Assembly (NCBI RefSeq): GCF_003850345.1
Contig: NZ_CP027707.1
Coordinates: 2,294,001 to 2,358,000 of the forward strand
DNA length: 64,000 nucleotides
Direction of reading: 5' to 3'
Source of the DNA: Pseudomonas chlororaphis subsp. piscium
Lineage (GTDB): Bacteria > Pseudomonadota > Gammaproteobacteria > Pseudomonadales > Pseudomonadaceae
Shown here: positions 8,096 through 16,678 of the stretch, one piece after another
Layout: each line of letters begins with the position of its first letter
Position numbering within the stretch: the stretch's first letter is position 1
Position numbers and translations under genes: made by a program
Notes under the pieces: generated by a model
The model's input: the letters and a program-made list of their open reading frames with translations, nothing else
Databases searched by the model: none
Told to the model about the DNA's origin: nothing

Positions 8096-9474
8096 CGATG
8101 AACGATAACCCAAGCATCACGCTGCCAGCTGTCAACGCGATGCGTGAATACTGGGGCGTGATTTCTCCGCTCATGGGCGGGACGATGGCGATGCGTGCTG
8201 CGGGCAAGACCCTGTTACCGCAATACCCGGCCGAGGATGACGATTCCTACAAGGAGCGCCTGCGGCTATCCACGCTGCTGCCGGCCTACTCTGAGACGGT
8301 AGGCAACATGACCTCCCGGGTCTTCGCCGAACCTCTACAGGTCGGCGACGATGTTCCAGGGCAGATCGTTGAGATGACTGCTGACATCGACCACTCCGGC
8401 AACGATCTCAACTCGTGGGGTGTTGAGTTCTTCCGCGAAGGGCTGAGTCACGGCCTGTGCCATGCGCTCGTTGACCACTCCCGCACTGAAGGGGTGCGCA
8501 CCCAGGCGGAAGAGATCGCTGCCGGGGTGAGGCCCTATGCAGTGCTGGTGAAGCCTGAGCAGGTGCTGGGCTGGCGGGCCAAGGGCGGACAGGTCACGAT
8601 GTTCCGCTATATCGAGATCGTCGAGGAGGAGGATGGTAAGTTTGGTGCTAAGTGCGTCGAGCAGATCCGTGTTCTCGAGCCTGGCTCGTGGCGGACGTAC
8701 CGCAAGACTGGCAATGGCGGCTGGGAGTTGCATGAAGAGGGTGTCAGCAGTCTGAGCTATATCCCGCTTGTGACCTTCTACACCGGCCGGACCGGCTTCA
8801 TGACGGCCAAGCCGCCGCTGTTGGAGTTGGCCCACCTCAACGTCAAACACTGGCAGAGCCAGAGCGACCAAGACAATATCCTCCATGTCATTCGCGTGCC
8901 GATCCTGGTGCGCATCGGCGTGCAGGCCACATACGACAACCAGGGCAAGCCGGTCCCGCCTGAATTCAAGGTTGGCACCGGCGCGTTGACGGATCTGCCC
9001 AAGGATGGCGACCTAAAGTACGTCGAACACACCGGGGCCGCGGTCAAGGCCGGCAGGGAAGCCCTGCAAGACTTGCTCGACGAGATGCGCATGGCTGGCG
9101 CCAAGCTGCTCACGCCCGAGAAAAGCGCAACAAAGACCGCAACCCAGGTGGATGAGGAGGCGGCACAAGAACTGTCGCCGCTGGCGCGGATGGCAAGCCA
9201 CTTCGCCGACTGTCTGGCCCAGCTACTCCAGATCATGGCCGATTATCGTGGGCTGGGTGATGGTGGTGCAGTCGAGATGCGCGGCAACTTCGACGTGGAC
9301 TACATGCCGGAGGTGTCCCTGCCGACGCTCGTGGCGATGGCGAATGCCGACATGCTGTCCAAGGAGACGCTGTTCGCCGAGATGCAGCGCCGCGGCGTGA
9401 TCAGTGACGAATATGACTGGGCCAAGGAGCTGGCGAAAATCGAAGCCCAGGGCCCCGCGCTCGGTGCGCTGTGA
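8092..9474 (+). CDS. portal protein (DUF4055 type)
   Basis: 460 residues if GTG 8092 is used; ATG 8098, two codons in, is an equally plausible start. Size, order directly after the large terminase, and the segment EYWGVISPLMGGTMAMRAAG with SYKERLRLSTLLPAYSETV identify the DUF4055 portal family. The portal forms the dodecameric gate at the capsid vertex through which DNA enters. The stop overlaps the minor head protein start by 4 bases. Confidence 0.85.
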   Translation: MTMNDNPSITLPAVNAMREYWGVISPLMGGTMAMRAAGKTLLPQYPAEDDDSYKERLRLSTLLPAYSETVGNMTSRVFAEPLQVGDDVPGQIVEMTADIDHSGNDLNSWGVEFFREGLSHGLCHALVDHSRTEGVRTQAEEIAAGVRPYAVLVKPEQVLGWRAKGGQVTMFRYIEIVEEEDGKFGAKCVEQIRVLEPGSWRTYRKTGNGGWELHEEGVSSLSYIPLVTFYTGRTGFMTAKPPLLELAHLNVKHWQSQSDQDNILHVIRVPILVRIGVQATYDNQGKPVPPEFKVGTGALTDLPKDGDLKYVEHTGAAVKAGREALQDLLDEMRMAGAKLLTPEKSATKTATQVDEEAAQELSPLARMASHFADCLAQLLQIMADYRGLGDGGAVEMRGNFDVDYMPEVSLPTLVAMANADMLSKETLFAEMQRRGVISDEYDWAKELAKIEAQGPALGAL

Positions 9475-10547
9475 TGAAGACCGCCAATGAGAAGCTGTTA
9501 GATAAGCTGATTGGGCACGAGGTCGACCTGCAACACCTGAGCAATGCCCAGGTCGTGGCAATCATCAAGATCCTCAACAGCAAGGACGCCGAGTTGCGTG
9601 CGGCGCTGATTGAGGCAATCGACAACCTCGGCGACAACCTGTCGGCGCCCTCGGTGGATGCGGCTCTGTCTGTCGTCCTGCGCCTGAATCAGTCCACTTT
9701 CGTGGAGATCCGCCAGGCGGTGGACCAGGCCACCGACAGCTTGATCGGCTATGAGATTGCCTTCCAGCAGGGGGCGCTTCAGGCGGTGACCCCTGTCGTT
9801 GTGCAGGATGCCTTCCCGGTCGCCGCTGCTCAGTTCAGCCAGGTTAAGGCGATTGCCCAGGCCCGGCCATTCCAGGGGCGACTGCTCAGGGAGTGGATGG
9901 ACGGCATCGAGGCGTCACGCGCGGCCTCGGTTCGCGATGCTGTGCGTGCTGGCGTGGTCGAGGGGCGAACTACTGCCGAGATCGTCCGCAGCATCATGGG
10001 CACCCGGACGGAGAAGTATGCCGACGGCATCCTGCAGAAGTCGCGCAGGGAGATCGAGGCCGTTGTCCGGTCTGCTGTTTCCAGCACCGCCGAGGCTGCC
10101 AGCGACAAGGCCTACGAGGCTAACAGTGACATTATCAGCCATGTCGAGTGGATCAGCACACTGGATACGCGCACCTCGACCACCTGCCGCATCAGGGACC
10201 GGCTGCCGTACACCCTTGGGACCTACCTGCCAATCGGGCACAAGATCCCATGGCTGGCCGGGCCCGGGCGAATCCACTGGTGCTGCCGCTCGACCAAGCT
10301 GCCGATCCTCAAGAGCGCATCGAAGCTTGGCTTCAGCGATGGCGCCACGCGCGCCTCCATGGACGGCCAGGTGCCGCAGTCAACCACCTACGCCGAATGG
10401 CTGGGCCGGCAGTCAGCAGCGCGCCAGGACGAGATCCTGGGGCCTGAGCGCGGAAAGCTGCTAAGACAGGAAAAGCTCAAGCTCGACGACTTCTACAACG
10501 ACAAAGGCAAGTTCCTGACGCTCGACGAGCTGAGGGAGCGCCTGTAA
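9471..10547 (+). CDS. minor head (head morphogenesis) protein
   Basis: 358 residues from GTG 9471 (ATG 9474 follows at once). The region WISTLDTRTSTTCRIRD, then a segment with HWCCRS, is the conserved signature of the SPP1 gp7 / Mu gpF head morphogenesis family, with paired cysteines spaced as in that family. These proteins sit inside the capsid near the portal and aid DNA ejection or prohead assembly. Position directly after the portal agrees. Confidence 0.85.
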   Translation: MMKTANEKLLDKLIGHEVDLQHLSNAQVVAIIKILNSKDAELRAALIEAIDNLGDNLSAPSVDAALSVVLRLNQSTFVEIRQAVDQATDSLIGYEIAFQQGALQAVTPVVVQDAFPVAAAQFSQVKAIAQARPFQGRLLREWMDGIEASRAASVRDAVRAGVVEGRTTAEIVRSIMGTRTEKYADGILQKSRREIEAVVRSAVSSTAEAASDKAYEANSDIISHVEWISTLDTRTSTTCRIRDRLPYTLGTYLPIGHKIPWLAGPGRIHWCCRSTKLPILKSASKLGFSDGATRASMDGQVPQSTTYAEWLGRQSAARQDEILGPERGKLLRQEKLKLDDFYNDKGKFLTLDELRERL

Positions 10548-10553
10548 TTCCCC

Positions 10554-10588
10554 GCGACACGAAATGCCGACATTCGATTTTGTGTCGC
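10554..10588. repeat. inverted repeat, second GCGACAC/GTGTCGC hairpin
   Basis: GCGACACGAAAT (10554-10565) pairs with ATTTTGTGTCGC (10577-10588) with one G-T wobble around an 11-base loop. The arms share GCGACAC/GTGTCGC with the repeat at 5306-5347. It lies just upstream of a conventional terminator. Confidence 0.55.
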
Positions 10589-10595
10589 AACCCAG

Positions 10596-10620
10596 GCCCC
10601 GCCAAGTGCGGGGCTTTTTT
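10596..10620 (+). terminator. intrinsic terminator between minor head and scaffold genes
   Basis: GCCCCGC (10596-10602), loop CAAGT, GCGGGGC (10608-10614), TTTTTT. A strong terminator in the middle of the structural operon implies either read-through by late antitermination or a separate promoter for scaffold and capsid. Confidence 0.85.
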
Positions 10621-10697
10621 CTGCCTGCGGTTCGGATGGACGGGGCGCGACAGGGCCGGATGGCTCACCAACTGGCCGGATGGCCCAGAGAGACGAG

Positions 10698-11444
10698 ATG
10701 AAACTGAAGACTGTTGAAGTGGATGGCAAGCAATACGCTGAGATCCAGGATGGCAAGCCCGTATATGTCGAAGACGACGGTAAAGAGGTCGCCTTTGATG
10801 CGGTGGGCACTCGCAGCACCATCACCCGCCTGAACGCTGAGGCTAAATCTCACCGTGAGCGTGCTGATGGCCTCGAAAAGGTCGCCAAGGCCTTCGAGGG
10901 CATCGACGATGCCGCTGCGGCCAAGAAAGCCCTGGAAACCGTCGCCAACCTCGACGCCAAGAAGCTGGTGGATGCCGGCGAGATCGAGAAGGTGAAGGGC
11001 GAGATCAGCAAGGCCTTCCAAAGTCAGCTGGACGAAGCCAACGGCAAGGCGCAGACCCTCGAGCAGCAACTGTACTCCGAGAAGATCGGTGGCAGCTTCG
11101 CCCGCTCGCAGTTCATCGCCGAGAAGATGGCGATTCCCGCGGACATGGTTCAGGCCGCATTCGGCGGCAACTTCAAGATCGAAGAAGGCAAGGTTGTCGC
11201 TTATGACGGCCAGGGCCAGAAGGTCTTCAGTCGTGCGCGCCCGGGTGAGCTGGCCGACTTCAACGAAGCGCTTGAGACCCTCGTTTCACAGTACCCCCAT
11301 CGTGACCACATCCTCAAGAGCTCCGGCGCCAATGGCGGTGGCGCTCCCAACGGCGGTGGTCAGAACAAATCCACGAAGGGCAACTTCGGCGGCTCCAAGG
11401 CTGAACGCCTGGAAGCCATCAAAGGCCTGACCGCAAGCGAATAA
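10698..11444 (+). CDS. capsid scaffolding protein
   Basis: 248 residues from ATG 10698 with GAGACGAG just upstream; ATG 10680 is an alternative adding six residues. The composition is that of a scaffold: acidic and Ala/Lys/Glu-rich, with long helices at about residues 40-125, then a globular part and a flexible Gly/Asn-rich stretch (GANGGGAPNGGGQNK) before the C-terminal helix. It lies immediately upstream of the capsid gene, the standard location. Scaffolds guide prohead assembly and then leave. Confidence 0.75.
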   Translation: MKLKTVEVDGKQYAEIQDGKPVYVEDDGKEVAFDAVGTRSTITRLNAEAKSHRERADGLEKVAKAFEGIDDAAAAKKALETVANLDAKKLVDAGEIEKVKGEISKAFQSQLDEANGKAQTLEQQLYSEKIGGSFARSQFIAEKMAIPADMVQAAFGGNFKIEEGKVVAYDGQGQKVFSRARPGELADFNEALETLVSQYPHRDHILKSSGANGGGAPNGGGQNKSTKGNFGGSKAERLEAIKGLTASE

Positions 11445-11453
11445 GGAGGCCCA

Positions 11454-12422
11454 ATGGCCCTTTCGAACATGAAGGTGTTCAACGAATACCTCAAGCGCAC
11501 CACCATCGAGACCCTGGCGCAGGACGTTGAAAAATTCAACGCCGCTTCGGCAGGCTCCATCCGCCTGACTACCCAGGGTATCGACGGCGACTTCCTGCAA
11601 GAATCGTTCTGGGCTGGCCTGCACGGCGCCCAGCGTCGCGTTGACCGTTACGCAGCCAATGGCGCCCAAGCCGCCACCCCTCTGGCACAGAAGCAGTACG
11701 ACTCCGTGAAAATCGCGGGCGGCTTCGGCCCCATCCTGTGGGAGCCAGCGCAACTGTCGTGGGTGCAGAAGAACCCGGAAGAAGCGCTGGAGGTCATCAG
11801 CCGCAACCTGTCCGAAGCCATCATGTCGGACCAGCTGAACACTGCCATTGCCGCCCTGGTGGCCGCGATCGGTAATCAGCCGTCCGCAACCAACGACGTG
11901 TCCGCAACCGGTGGCGTGAACTATATCGCCATCAACAACGCCCATGCGCTGTTCGGTGACGCCTCGCAACGCCTGATTGCCCAGGTCATGACTGGGGCCA
12001 TGTACCACAAGCTGCTGGGCCAGAACCTGGCCAACGCCGAAAAGCTGTTCACCTTCAGCGGTGTGCAGGTGGTCGACATCCTCGGTAAGGCGGTGATCAT
12101 CACCGACGCCGCGGCTCTGTACGAGGCCGGCACGCCGAACAAGCAGAAGGTGCTGAGCCTGGCCGACGGTGCTGCGGTGGTGATGGACGGTTCCGACCTG
12201 ATCACCAACATCGAGACCTCCAACGGCAAGGAGCGCATCGAAACCACCATGCAAGCCGACTACACCTTCGGCCTGGGTATGAAGGGCTACACCTGGGACA
12301 CCGCCAACGGCGGCAAGTCGCCAACCAGCGCAGAGCTGGCCACCGGAACCAACTGGGACCTCGTTGCGAACAGCATCAAGGCCTCGGCTGGCGTAATCAC
12401 CATTGGCGACGCCGCCCAGTAA
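11454..12422 (+). CDS. major capsid protein
   Basis: 322 residues with an excellent ribosome binding site (AAGGAGG, 5 bases before ATG). The order after terminase, portal and scaffold, the size and the internal beta-rich pattern (SGVQVVDILGKAVIITDAAAL, then MQADYTFGLGMKGYTWD) fit an HK97-fold coat protein of the kind found in lambdoid Pseudomonas phages. There is no protease-delta domain, in line with a separate scaffold gene. Confidence 0.85.
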   Translation: MALSNMKVFNEYLKRTTIETLAQDVEKFNAASAGSIRLTTQGIDGDFLQESFWAGLHGAQRRVDRYAANGAQAATPLAQKQYDSVKIAGGFGPILWEPAQLSWVQKNPEEALEVISRNLSEAIMSDQLNTAIAALVAAIGNQPSATNDVSATGGVNYIAINNAHALFGDASQRLIAQVMTGAMYHKLLGQNLANAEKLFTFSGVQVVDILGKAVIITDAAALYEAGTPNKQKVLSLADGAAVVMDGSDLITNIETSNGKERIETTMQADYTFGLGMKGYTWDTANGGKSPTSAELATGTNWDLVANSIKASAGVITIGDAAQ

Positions 12423-12463
12423 TCAAACAGCGCCCTTCGGGGCGCAATCCCAGGAGAAGGGTA

Positions 12464-12739
12464 ATGTCCGAAAAAATCGTTTACGAGAAACACCCGGTCA
12501 CCGCTGAGCGAAAGGCTGAACTGCGCCAGAAGGGCTACAAGATAATCGACGCCAAGTTCGCGCCGGATGACTACAAGCACCCGGAGCCGATGAAGAAGGG
12601 CCCCTCTGGTGTCGACAAGCCGTCCAAGGGCCTGAAGGTCGACGAGATTAAGGCGAAGCTGACCGAGAAAGGCATCCCGTTCGACGCCGAAGCCGAGCGG
12701 CCAGCCCTCGCCGAACTGCTCGACAAACCGCAGGAGTAA
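12464..12739 (+). CDS. HeH/LEM-domain head-associated protein
   Basis: 91 residues with a good RBS (GGAGAAGGG). The last 35 residues (GLKVDEIKAKLTEKGIPFD...LAELLD) form a helix-extended loop-helix typical of the phage HeH/LEM domain. The N-terminal part is basic and Lys-rich. Such proteins lie between the coat and connector genes in many siphophages; their role is unclear, perhaps capsid stabilisation or rho-like DNA contact. Confidence 0.65.
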   Translation: MSEKIVYEKHPVTAERKAELRQKGYKIIDAKFAPDDYKHPEPMKKGPSGVDKPSKGLKVDEIKAKLTEKGIPFDAEAERPALAELLDKPQE

Positions 12740-12745
12740 AGCCCC

Positions 12746-13114
12746 GTGACGACCTACATCACCGTGGCGGACGTGGATGCCCTGCTGGGCGCGACATGGA
12801 CGACCGAAGAGAAGAAGCCGCGCGCGGTGCTGATGGCGAACACCTGGCTTACCAACCTGCACTTGCCTGAGTTCGATCCGGTTCCGGAAGACGTGATCCA
12901 GGCAGGCGCCGAGGTGGCCAGGGAGGCCGCGGCCGGCAATTTGTACGGGGCCAAGGAAACTGGCGTGACGGCTAAGTCCGTCAGTGCAGGGAGTGTTTCG
13001 AGTAGCAAGTCGTTCTCCGAGTCATCCAGCACCATCAGCGCTGGCGAGTCTTTCGCCTTGGCGTTGTTGGCCCATTACCTTGGCTCAGGCCAGGTCAAAG
13101 TCGTGAGGTGCTGA
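12746..13114 (+). CDS. head-tail connector protein (DnaT-like family)
   Basis: 122 residues from GTG 12746. The start MTTYITVADVDALLG and the pattern RAVLMANTWLTN match the phage family annotated as DnaT-like or head-tail connector, which forms the ring under the portal. A Ser-rich segment (GSVSSSKSFSESSS) precedes the C-terminal helix. It is in the correct slot between coat protein and head closure gene. Confidence 0.65.
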   Translation: MTTYITVADVDALLGATWTTEEKKPRAVLMANTWLTNLHLPEFDPVPEDVIQAGAEVAREAAAGNLYGAKETGVTAKSVSAGSVSSSKSFSESSSTISAGESFALALLAHYLGSGQVKVVRC

Positions 13115-13115
13115 T

Positions 13116-13499
13116 ATGGGCCTTCGCGATGACATCCAGATCGACTTGGCCGAGGCTTTCGACAACGAACTTGCCGACGCGGTGCAGGCGTTCACCGGAA
13201 CTTACATGGGGCCCGGCGTGTGGGATCCGGTCAGCGAGACGACCACCGCCCAGCCTGTCACCTACACCGGGCGCGGCGTACTCGACAGCTACGACAGCCG
13301 ACGCATCGACGGCCTCAATATTCTGGTGGGCGACGTTCTGTTGATCTGCCTGGCCAACGAGGTCACGGACAGGCCTGCGGTGGGGCACCAGATCACGGTC
13401 GAAGACCTGCTCACCGGACAGCAGGCCACGTATCGCATCATCAGTCCGGGCATCGACCCGGCCAAGGCCCATTACGAGATCCAGTTGAGGAAAGTCTGA
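13116..13499 (+). CDS. head closure / head-tail joining protein
   Basis: 127 residues, starting 1 base after the connector stop. A small beta-rich protein (TYTGRGVLDSYDSRRIDG, VGHQITVEDLLTGQQATYRI) with the size and position of gpFII/gp16-like head closure proteins, which seal the head after packaging and offer the tail docking face. Homologues are sometimes mislabelled in databases. The stop overlaps the next ATG. Confidence 0.65.
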   Translation: MGLRDDIQIDLAEAFDNELADAVQAFTGTYMGPGVWDPVSETTTAQPVTYTGRGVLDSYDSRRIDGLNILVGDVLLICLANEVTDRPAVGHQITVEDLLTGQQATYRIISPGIDPAKAHYEIQLRKV

Positions 13500-13879
13500 T
13501 GGCGAAAGGATGGAGTACATCACCGACGTTATTTGCTGATCAGATCGAGCAGGATATGGCTCGGCAAGTTCGAGTGATTGCTATGGCGATGCTCAACGAA
13601 ATCGTGCTTCGGTCGCCGGTCGACACTGGACGTTTCCGTGGCAATAACATCGTAAGCATTGGATCTCCTGTTTACATCAACACCACAGAGGTCGATCCGA
13701 GTGGTGGCGAGACTATCAACCGCGGACTGTCCGCGGTAAGTGGTCTAAAGCCATTCACAGTGGTTTACATCCAGAACAATCTGCCATACGCCGAACGACT
13801 AGAAGACGGCTGGTCCGATCAAGCACCTGGCGGGATCTACGAGCTCGCCTTCATCAGTGTTTCCGAGGCCTACAAATGA
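13499..13879 (+). CDS. HK97 gp10-like tail completion protein
   Basis: 126 residues from ATG 13499, which overlaps the preceding TGA. The motif VLRSPVDTGRFRGNN, where paired residues precede 'PVDTG', and the C-terminal 'PYAERLEDGWSDQAPGGIYE' are the hallmark of the HK97 gp10 / minor tail (Z-like) family that joins tail to head. It overlaps the tail terminator gene by 4 bases. Confidence 0.75.
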   Translation: MAKGWSTSPTLFADQIEQDMARQVRVIAMAMLNEIVLRSPVDTGRFRGNNIVSIGSPVYINTTEVDPSGGETINRGLSAVSGLKPFTVVYIQNNLPYAERLEDGWSDQAPGGIYELAFISVSEAYK

Positions 13880-14271
13880 CCTTTGAGCAAATCCGGGCCT
13901 TGATCACTGCCCACATGGTCGCCTTCACCGGCATTGAGCAGGACAGGATCGATTACCCGAACCAGCCAGCGGTTTTCACGCCGCCAGCCGCGGGTCTGTG
14001 GTGTCGCCTGAACATCCAGCACGCCATGGCGTTCATGGCCGGCATGGCTGATCGTCCGCACACCCGCAAGCCCGGGCAGATCAGCATTCAATGCTTCGCC
14101 CGGACGCATACCGGGCTGAAGGCCCTGAACGAACTGGCCGACGCTCTGGAGTCCCACTTCGCCTACTGGCAGTCGGGTGACCTGGAGTGCATGGAGGCCA
14201 GCCAGGTGGTAGCCGGCGAGTTCGAGGGCTTCTACCAGATCAAGGTCAACATCCGGTTCAGGGCTGGTTAA
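13876..14271 (+). CDS. tail terminator protein (DUF4128, gpU-like)
   Basis: 131 residues. The order after the gp10-like protein and before the tube gene, the size and the alternating helix/strand pattern (residues 1-18 helix; then WCRLNIQHA, GQISIQCFARTHTGLKALNELADALE) match the DUF4128/gpU tail terminator, the hexamer that stops tube growth and binds the head. The last 4 bases overlap a convergent moron gene, so an insertion separates it from the tail tube gene. Confidence 0.75.
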   Translation: MTFEQIRALITAHMVAFTGIEQDRIDYPNQPAVFTPPAAGLWCRLNIQHAMAFMAGMADRPHTRKPGQISIQCFARTHTGLKALNELADALESHFAYWQSGDLECMEASQVVAGEFEGFYQIKVNIRFRAG

Positions 14272-14834
14272 AGACGGCCGCAATATTGACGGAGATTGAA
14301 CCATCTCATATGAATCCCTAATTGCTCATATGCATCATCAGCTGTTTTGTATTTCGCTAATGGATCAGTTTTTCCTTCGGGCCAAGTGGCAAAGGAATGG
14401 ATGATTATTGCAGACGTTTTCTGTATTTCGAGGCCGCCATTTCTCGCAGAGAAATAGTTTGCAGGTCCTTCAGAGATCAGCTCAAGTCGCAGAGAGAACT
14501 GATGCCGCCAATGCTCTTCATGGCTTTCGCATTCGCGCAGGGTGAGGGCATCTTTAATCATGCTTTTTGCTGATTTGTACTCCTCGATGAGTCTCGCGCA
14601 GGTGAGCCATGCTAGTCGATCTGATGCCGGTGGTTCTCCGGCAGCAGTTCCTTCGCACAAAGCCTGAAAAGCGCGCTCAAGGCTCGATTTAGCATGGTTC
14701 AGGAGGTGGGTGTTCTTCCTCTCCTTCGAAGCTTTTCTGATAGCCCATCCAGCAAATACCGCCGATGCAGCGCCGGCAAACGCGGCAGCAGCCTGAGAGA
14801 TATTAACGATCAAAGTCCAGGTTACCGACTCCAT
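14268..14834 (-). CDS. moron: N-terminally membrane-anchored protein of unknown function
   Basis: 188 residues transcribed against the structural operon, between tail terminator and tube genes. Residues about 5-35 form one transmembrane helix rich in Ala; the rest is a charged cytoplasmic helical domain with several Trp and His (HEEHWRHQF). The DNA is visibly more AT-rich than its neighbours, and the gene has its own terminator environment. Single-helix membrane morons in this slot often mediate superinfection exclusion or other phage defence; here that is inference. I do not recognise a named domain. Confidence 0.65.
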   Translation of the reverse strand: MESVTWTLIVNISQAAAAFAGAASAVFAGWAIRKASKERKNTHLLNHAKSSLERAFQALCEGTAAGEPPASDRLAWLTCARLIEEYKSAKSMIKDALTLRECESHEEHWRHQFSLRLELISEGPANYFSARNGGLEIQKTSAIIIHSFATWPEGKTDPLAKYKTADDAYEQLGIHMRWFNLRQYCGRL

Positions 14835-14897
14835 TCTTCGTGCGTCCCTTGGGTCTTAAAGACCGGATGCTAAGCGAAGCTGCCTCACTCAATCCAT

Positions 14898-14927
14898 AAC
14901 CCGCCCCGCCTTGAGCGGGTTTTTTTT
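14898..14927 (+). terminator. intrinsic terminator before tail tube gene
   Basis: AACCCGC (14898-14904) pairs with GCGGGTT (14915-14921) and runs into eight T. It stands 22 bases before the tube gene start, so the tube gene needs read-through or an own promoter. Confidence 0.7.
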
Positions 14928-14948
14928 GCCCGCGAAAAGGAGGCTCCA

Positions 14949-16112
14949 ATGAGCTCTGGCGCACAAGTCGTTTCTCACATCATTGCGGAGGTGACGCCTG
15001 GCGTTACCCCGGCCGGCACCTGGGACACCCTGCGGTTGACCGGCAACACACTCACTCCAACGGTAAACACCCAGGTCAGTGACGAGATCACCGACAGTCG
15101 ACTCAGCCAGGGATCCGTAGCTACCAGCATCGATATCGGCGGGGATCTGACCGCGGAATTCTCGTTCGGCTCGTTCGATCAGTTACTGGAAGCGGCTTTC
15201 TACGGCGCCTGGACTGGCGATGTGCTTGCCGTGGGCGATACTCGCCATACTTTCAGCATCGCCAAGGGTTACAACGACGTCGACGTCTATGGCGTGTTCA
15301 AGGGCGCCCATGTGTCGACCTTCGCACTGGATATCCCATCCGACGGCAAGATCACCGCCACCTTCAACATGGCATGCCTGGACTACACCGACGGCGACAC
15401 CCCGATTGTGGTTTCGCCGAACGCGCCGACCACCACGCCATTTCTGTCGAACAACAACGTCGGCACCATCCTGGTCGACGGCCAGTCGTTGGAAGGTGTG
15501 GCCTGTGTGTCCGCTATGACCGTGAGCCTGGACAACAGTCTGCAAACTCAGCGGTGCCTGGGGTCTGATCGGCTTGGCCCGGGCGCTCATATCGCCACTG
15601 AGGCGGCTATCACCGGCAGCATCACCCTGGCCTGGTCGAAGCGCGCCTGGGAGATCTGGAAAAACACCTTTACCCGCGCGCCGATTGGCGTGGTGTTCCC
15701 GATCACTGACAGCCTGGGCAACAAGTACACCTTCAACTTCCCGGCGGTGGAGGTGGACGGAGAGCTGCCGAACGGCGGCAAGCGCGACCTGATCGAGGTG
15801 ACCCTGAACTACACCGTGGCTAAGGTCAGTCCGACCATTACCCGCGAAGCAGCGCCAATCGTCGTAACTGGCGTCTCCGTCACCCCGGCAACCGCCTCGA
15901 TCGCGGTAGCAGCAACCCGCCAGATGGCCGCAACCGTGGCACCGGCCGGCGCAAGCCAGGCTGTGACCTGGTCCAGCGGCACGCCTGGCGTGGCAACGGT
16001 CAACTCGGCCGGCCTGGTCACCGGCGTGTCGGCCGGCACCTCGGTCATCACTGCCACCAGCGTGGCCGATGGCACCAAGGCTGGTACCGCGGCCATCACA
16101 GTCACTGCGTAA
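14949..16112 (+). CDS. major tail tube protein with C-terminal Ig-like (Big_2) domain
   Basis: 387 residues, strong RBS (AAGGAGG). Residues 1-about 295 are a phage tail tube fold (gpV/TTP-like, beta-rich, with repeated Thr/Ser). Residues about 303-387 are a bacterial Ig-like group 2 domain: VTGVSVTPATASIAVAATR, then VTWSSGTPGVATVNSAGLV and GTSVITATS are its hallmarks. Such decoration domains project from the tube surface and are thought to give weak adhesion to carbohydrates. The first part is by far the longest phage-like segment without enzymatic motifs. Confidence 0.85.
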   Translation: MSSGAQVVSHIIAEVTPGVTPAGTWDTLRLTGNTLTPTVNTQVSDEITDSRLSQGSVATSIDIGGDLTAEFSFGSFDQLLEAAFYGAWTGDVLAVGDTRHTFSIAKGYNDVDVYGVFKGAHVSTFALDIPSDGKITATFNMACLDYTDGDTPIVVSPNAPTTTPFLSNNNVGTILVDGQSLEGVACVSAMTVSLDNSLQTQRCLGSDRLGPGAHIATEAAITGSITLAWSKRAWEIWKNTFTRAPIGVVFPITDSLGNKYTFNFPAVEVDGELPNGGKRDLIEVTLNYTVAKVSPTITREAAPIVVTGVSVTPATASIAVAATRQMAATVAPAGASQAVTWSSGTPGVATVNSAGLVTGVSAGTSVITATSVADGTKAGTAAITVTA

Positions 16113-16192
16113 CCCTGTACCACTCTTTGGCCGTCCCGGCAGTAACGCCGCCCGGGGCGGTCCTTTTATCGGCGTGGCGTTGAGGAATCTCC

Positions 16193-16678
16193 ATGGCTTT
16201 GCAACTGACCAAGAAAGACCCAGTCACCAAGGGTGAGCGCTGGGCGAAGTTTGACGACGACACGAAGGTGCTCCTCGCCAGCATCGACAATGCCGAGTAC
16301 CAGGTGGCGCTCGAGCGCATGCGCCGCCGGATTCAGCGGAATGACGCCCGGTTTGAAGAGGGCCAGGTGGGCGTGGTCGCCGGCGAGAAGACCGAGCACC
16401 AGAACCATGCCATGTTGCTGAGCCATTTCATCGTGAAAGGCTGGGAAGGCGTGCTGGATGCAGAGGGCAATCCGCTCAAGTACAGCCCAGCCATCGCAGC
16501 CGAGCTTTTGGAAACCAACATCGAGTTCTTCGTCTTCGTCCTGCGCGAAGGTGCGGCCGCCGCCAATGACTCCGCAGAAGAGCGGGCAGAGACGGTGGGA
16601 AAGCCGTCTCCCGCTTCGAGTGGGAGCAAGAGTGGGGCGGGGAAAGCGAAAAGCGGCGGGCGGTCTACGCGCGCCTGA
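16193..16678 (+). CDS. tail assembly chaperone G
   Basis: 161 residues. It has the size and place of lambda gpG, between tube and tape measure. The body is helical (residues 1-115), followed by an Ala/Ser/Gly/Lys-rich low-complexity tail that is out of place in a folded protein and marks the region where ribosomes normally shift frame. Codons 136-137 (GGA AAG, part of GGGAAAG at 16597-16603) provide the slip site giving the GT product. The chaperone coats the tape measure during tail assembly. Confidence 0.8.
   Translation: MALQLTKKDPVTKGERWAKFDDDTKVLLASIDNAEYQVALERMRRRIQRNDARFEEGQVGVVAGEKTEHQNHAMLLSHFIVKGWEGVLDAEGNPLKYSPAIAAELLETNIEFFVFVLREGAAAANDSAEERAETVGKPSPASSGSKSGAGKAKSGGRSTRA
16597..16603 (+). 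promoter_or_regulatory. -1 ribosomal frameshift slippery heptamer GGGAAAG
   Basis: G GGA AAG in the G frame (codons at 16598 and 16601). A -1 slip re-pairs both tRNAs as GGG AAA. The same heptamer is used by lambda G/GT. After the slip, reading continues in the -1 frame without a stop to 16920. Confidence 0.85.

Noticed and set aside
16637..16646. Second GGGGAAAG run as the frameshift site of the tail chaperone
   Set aside because: It is in the wrong phase: the zero-frame codons are GGG AAA, so a -1 slip would mispair in the A site. The heptamer at 16597 is in the right phase.
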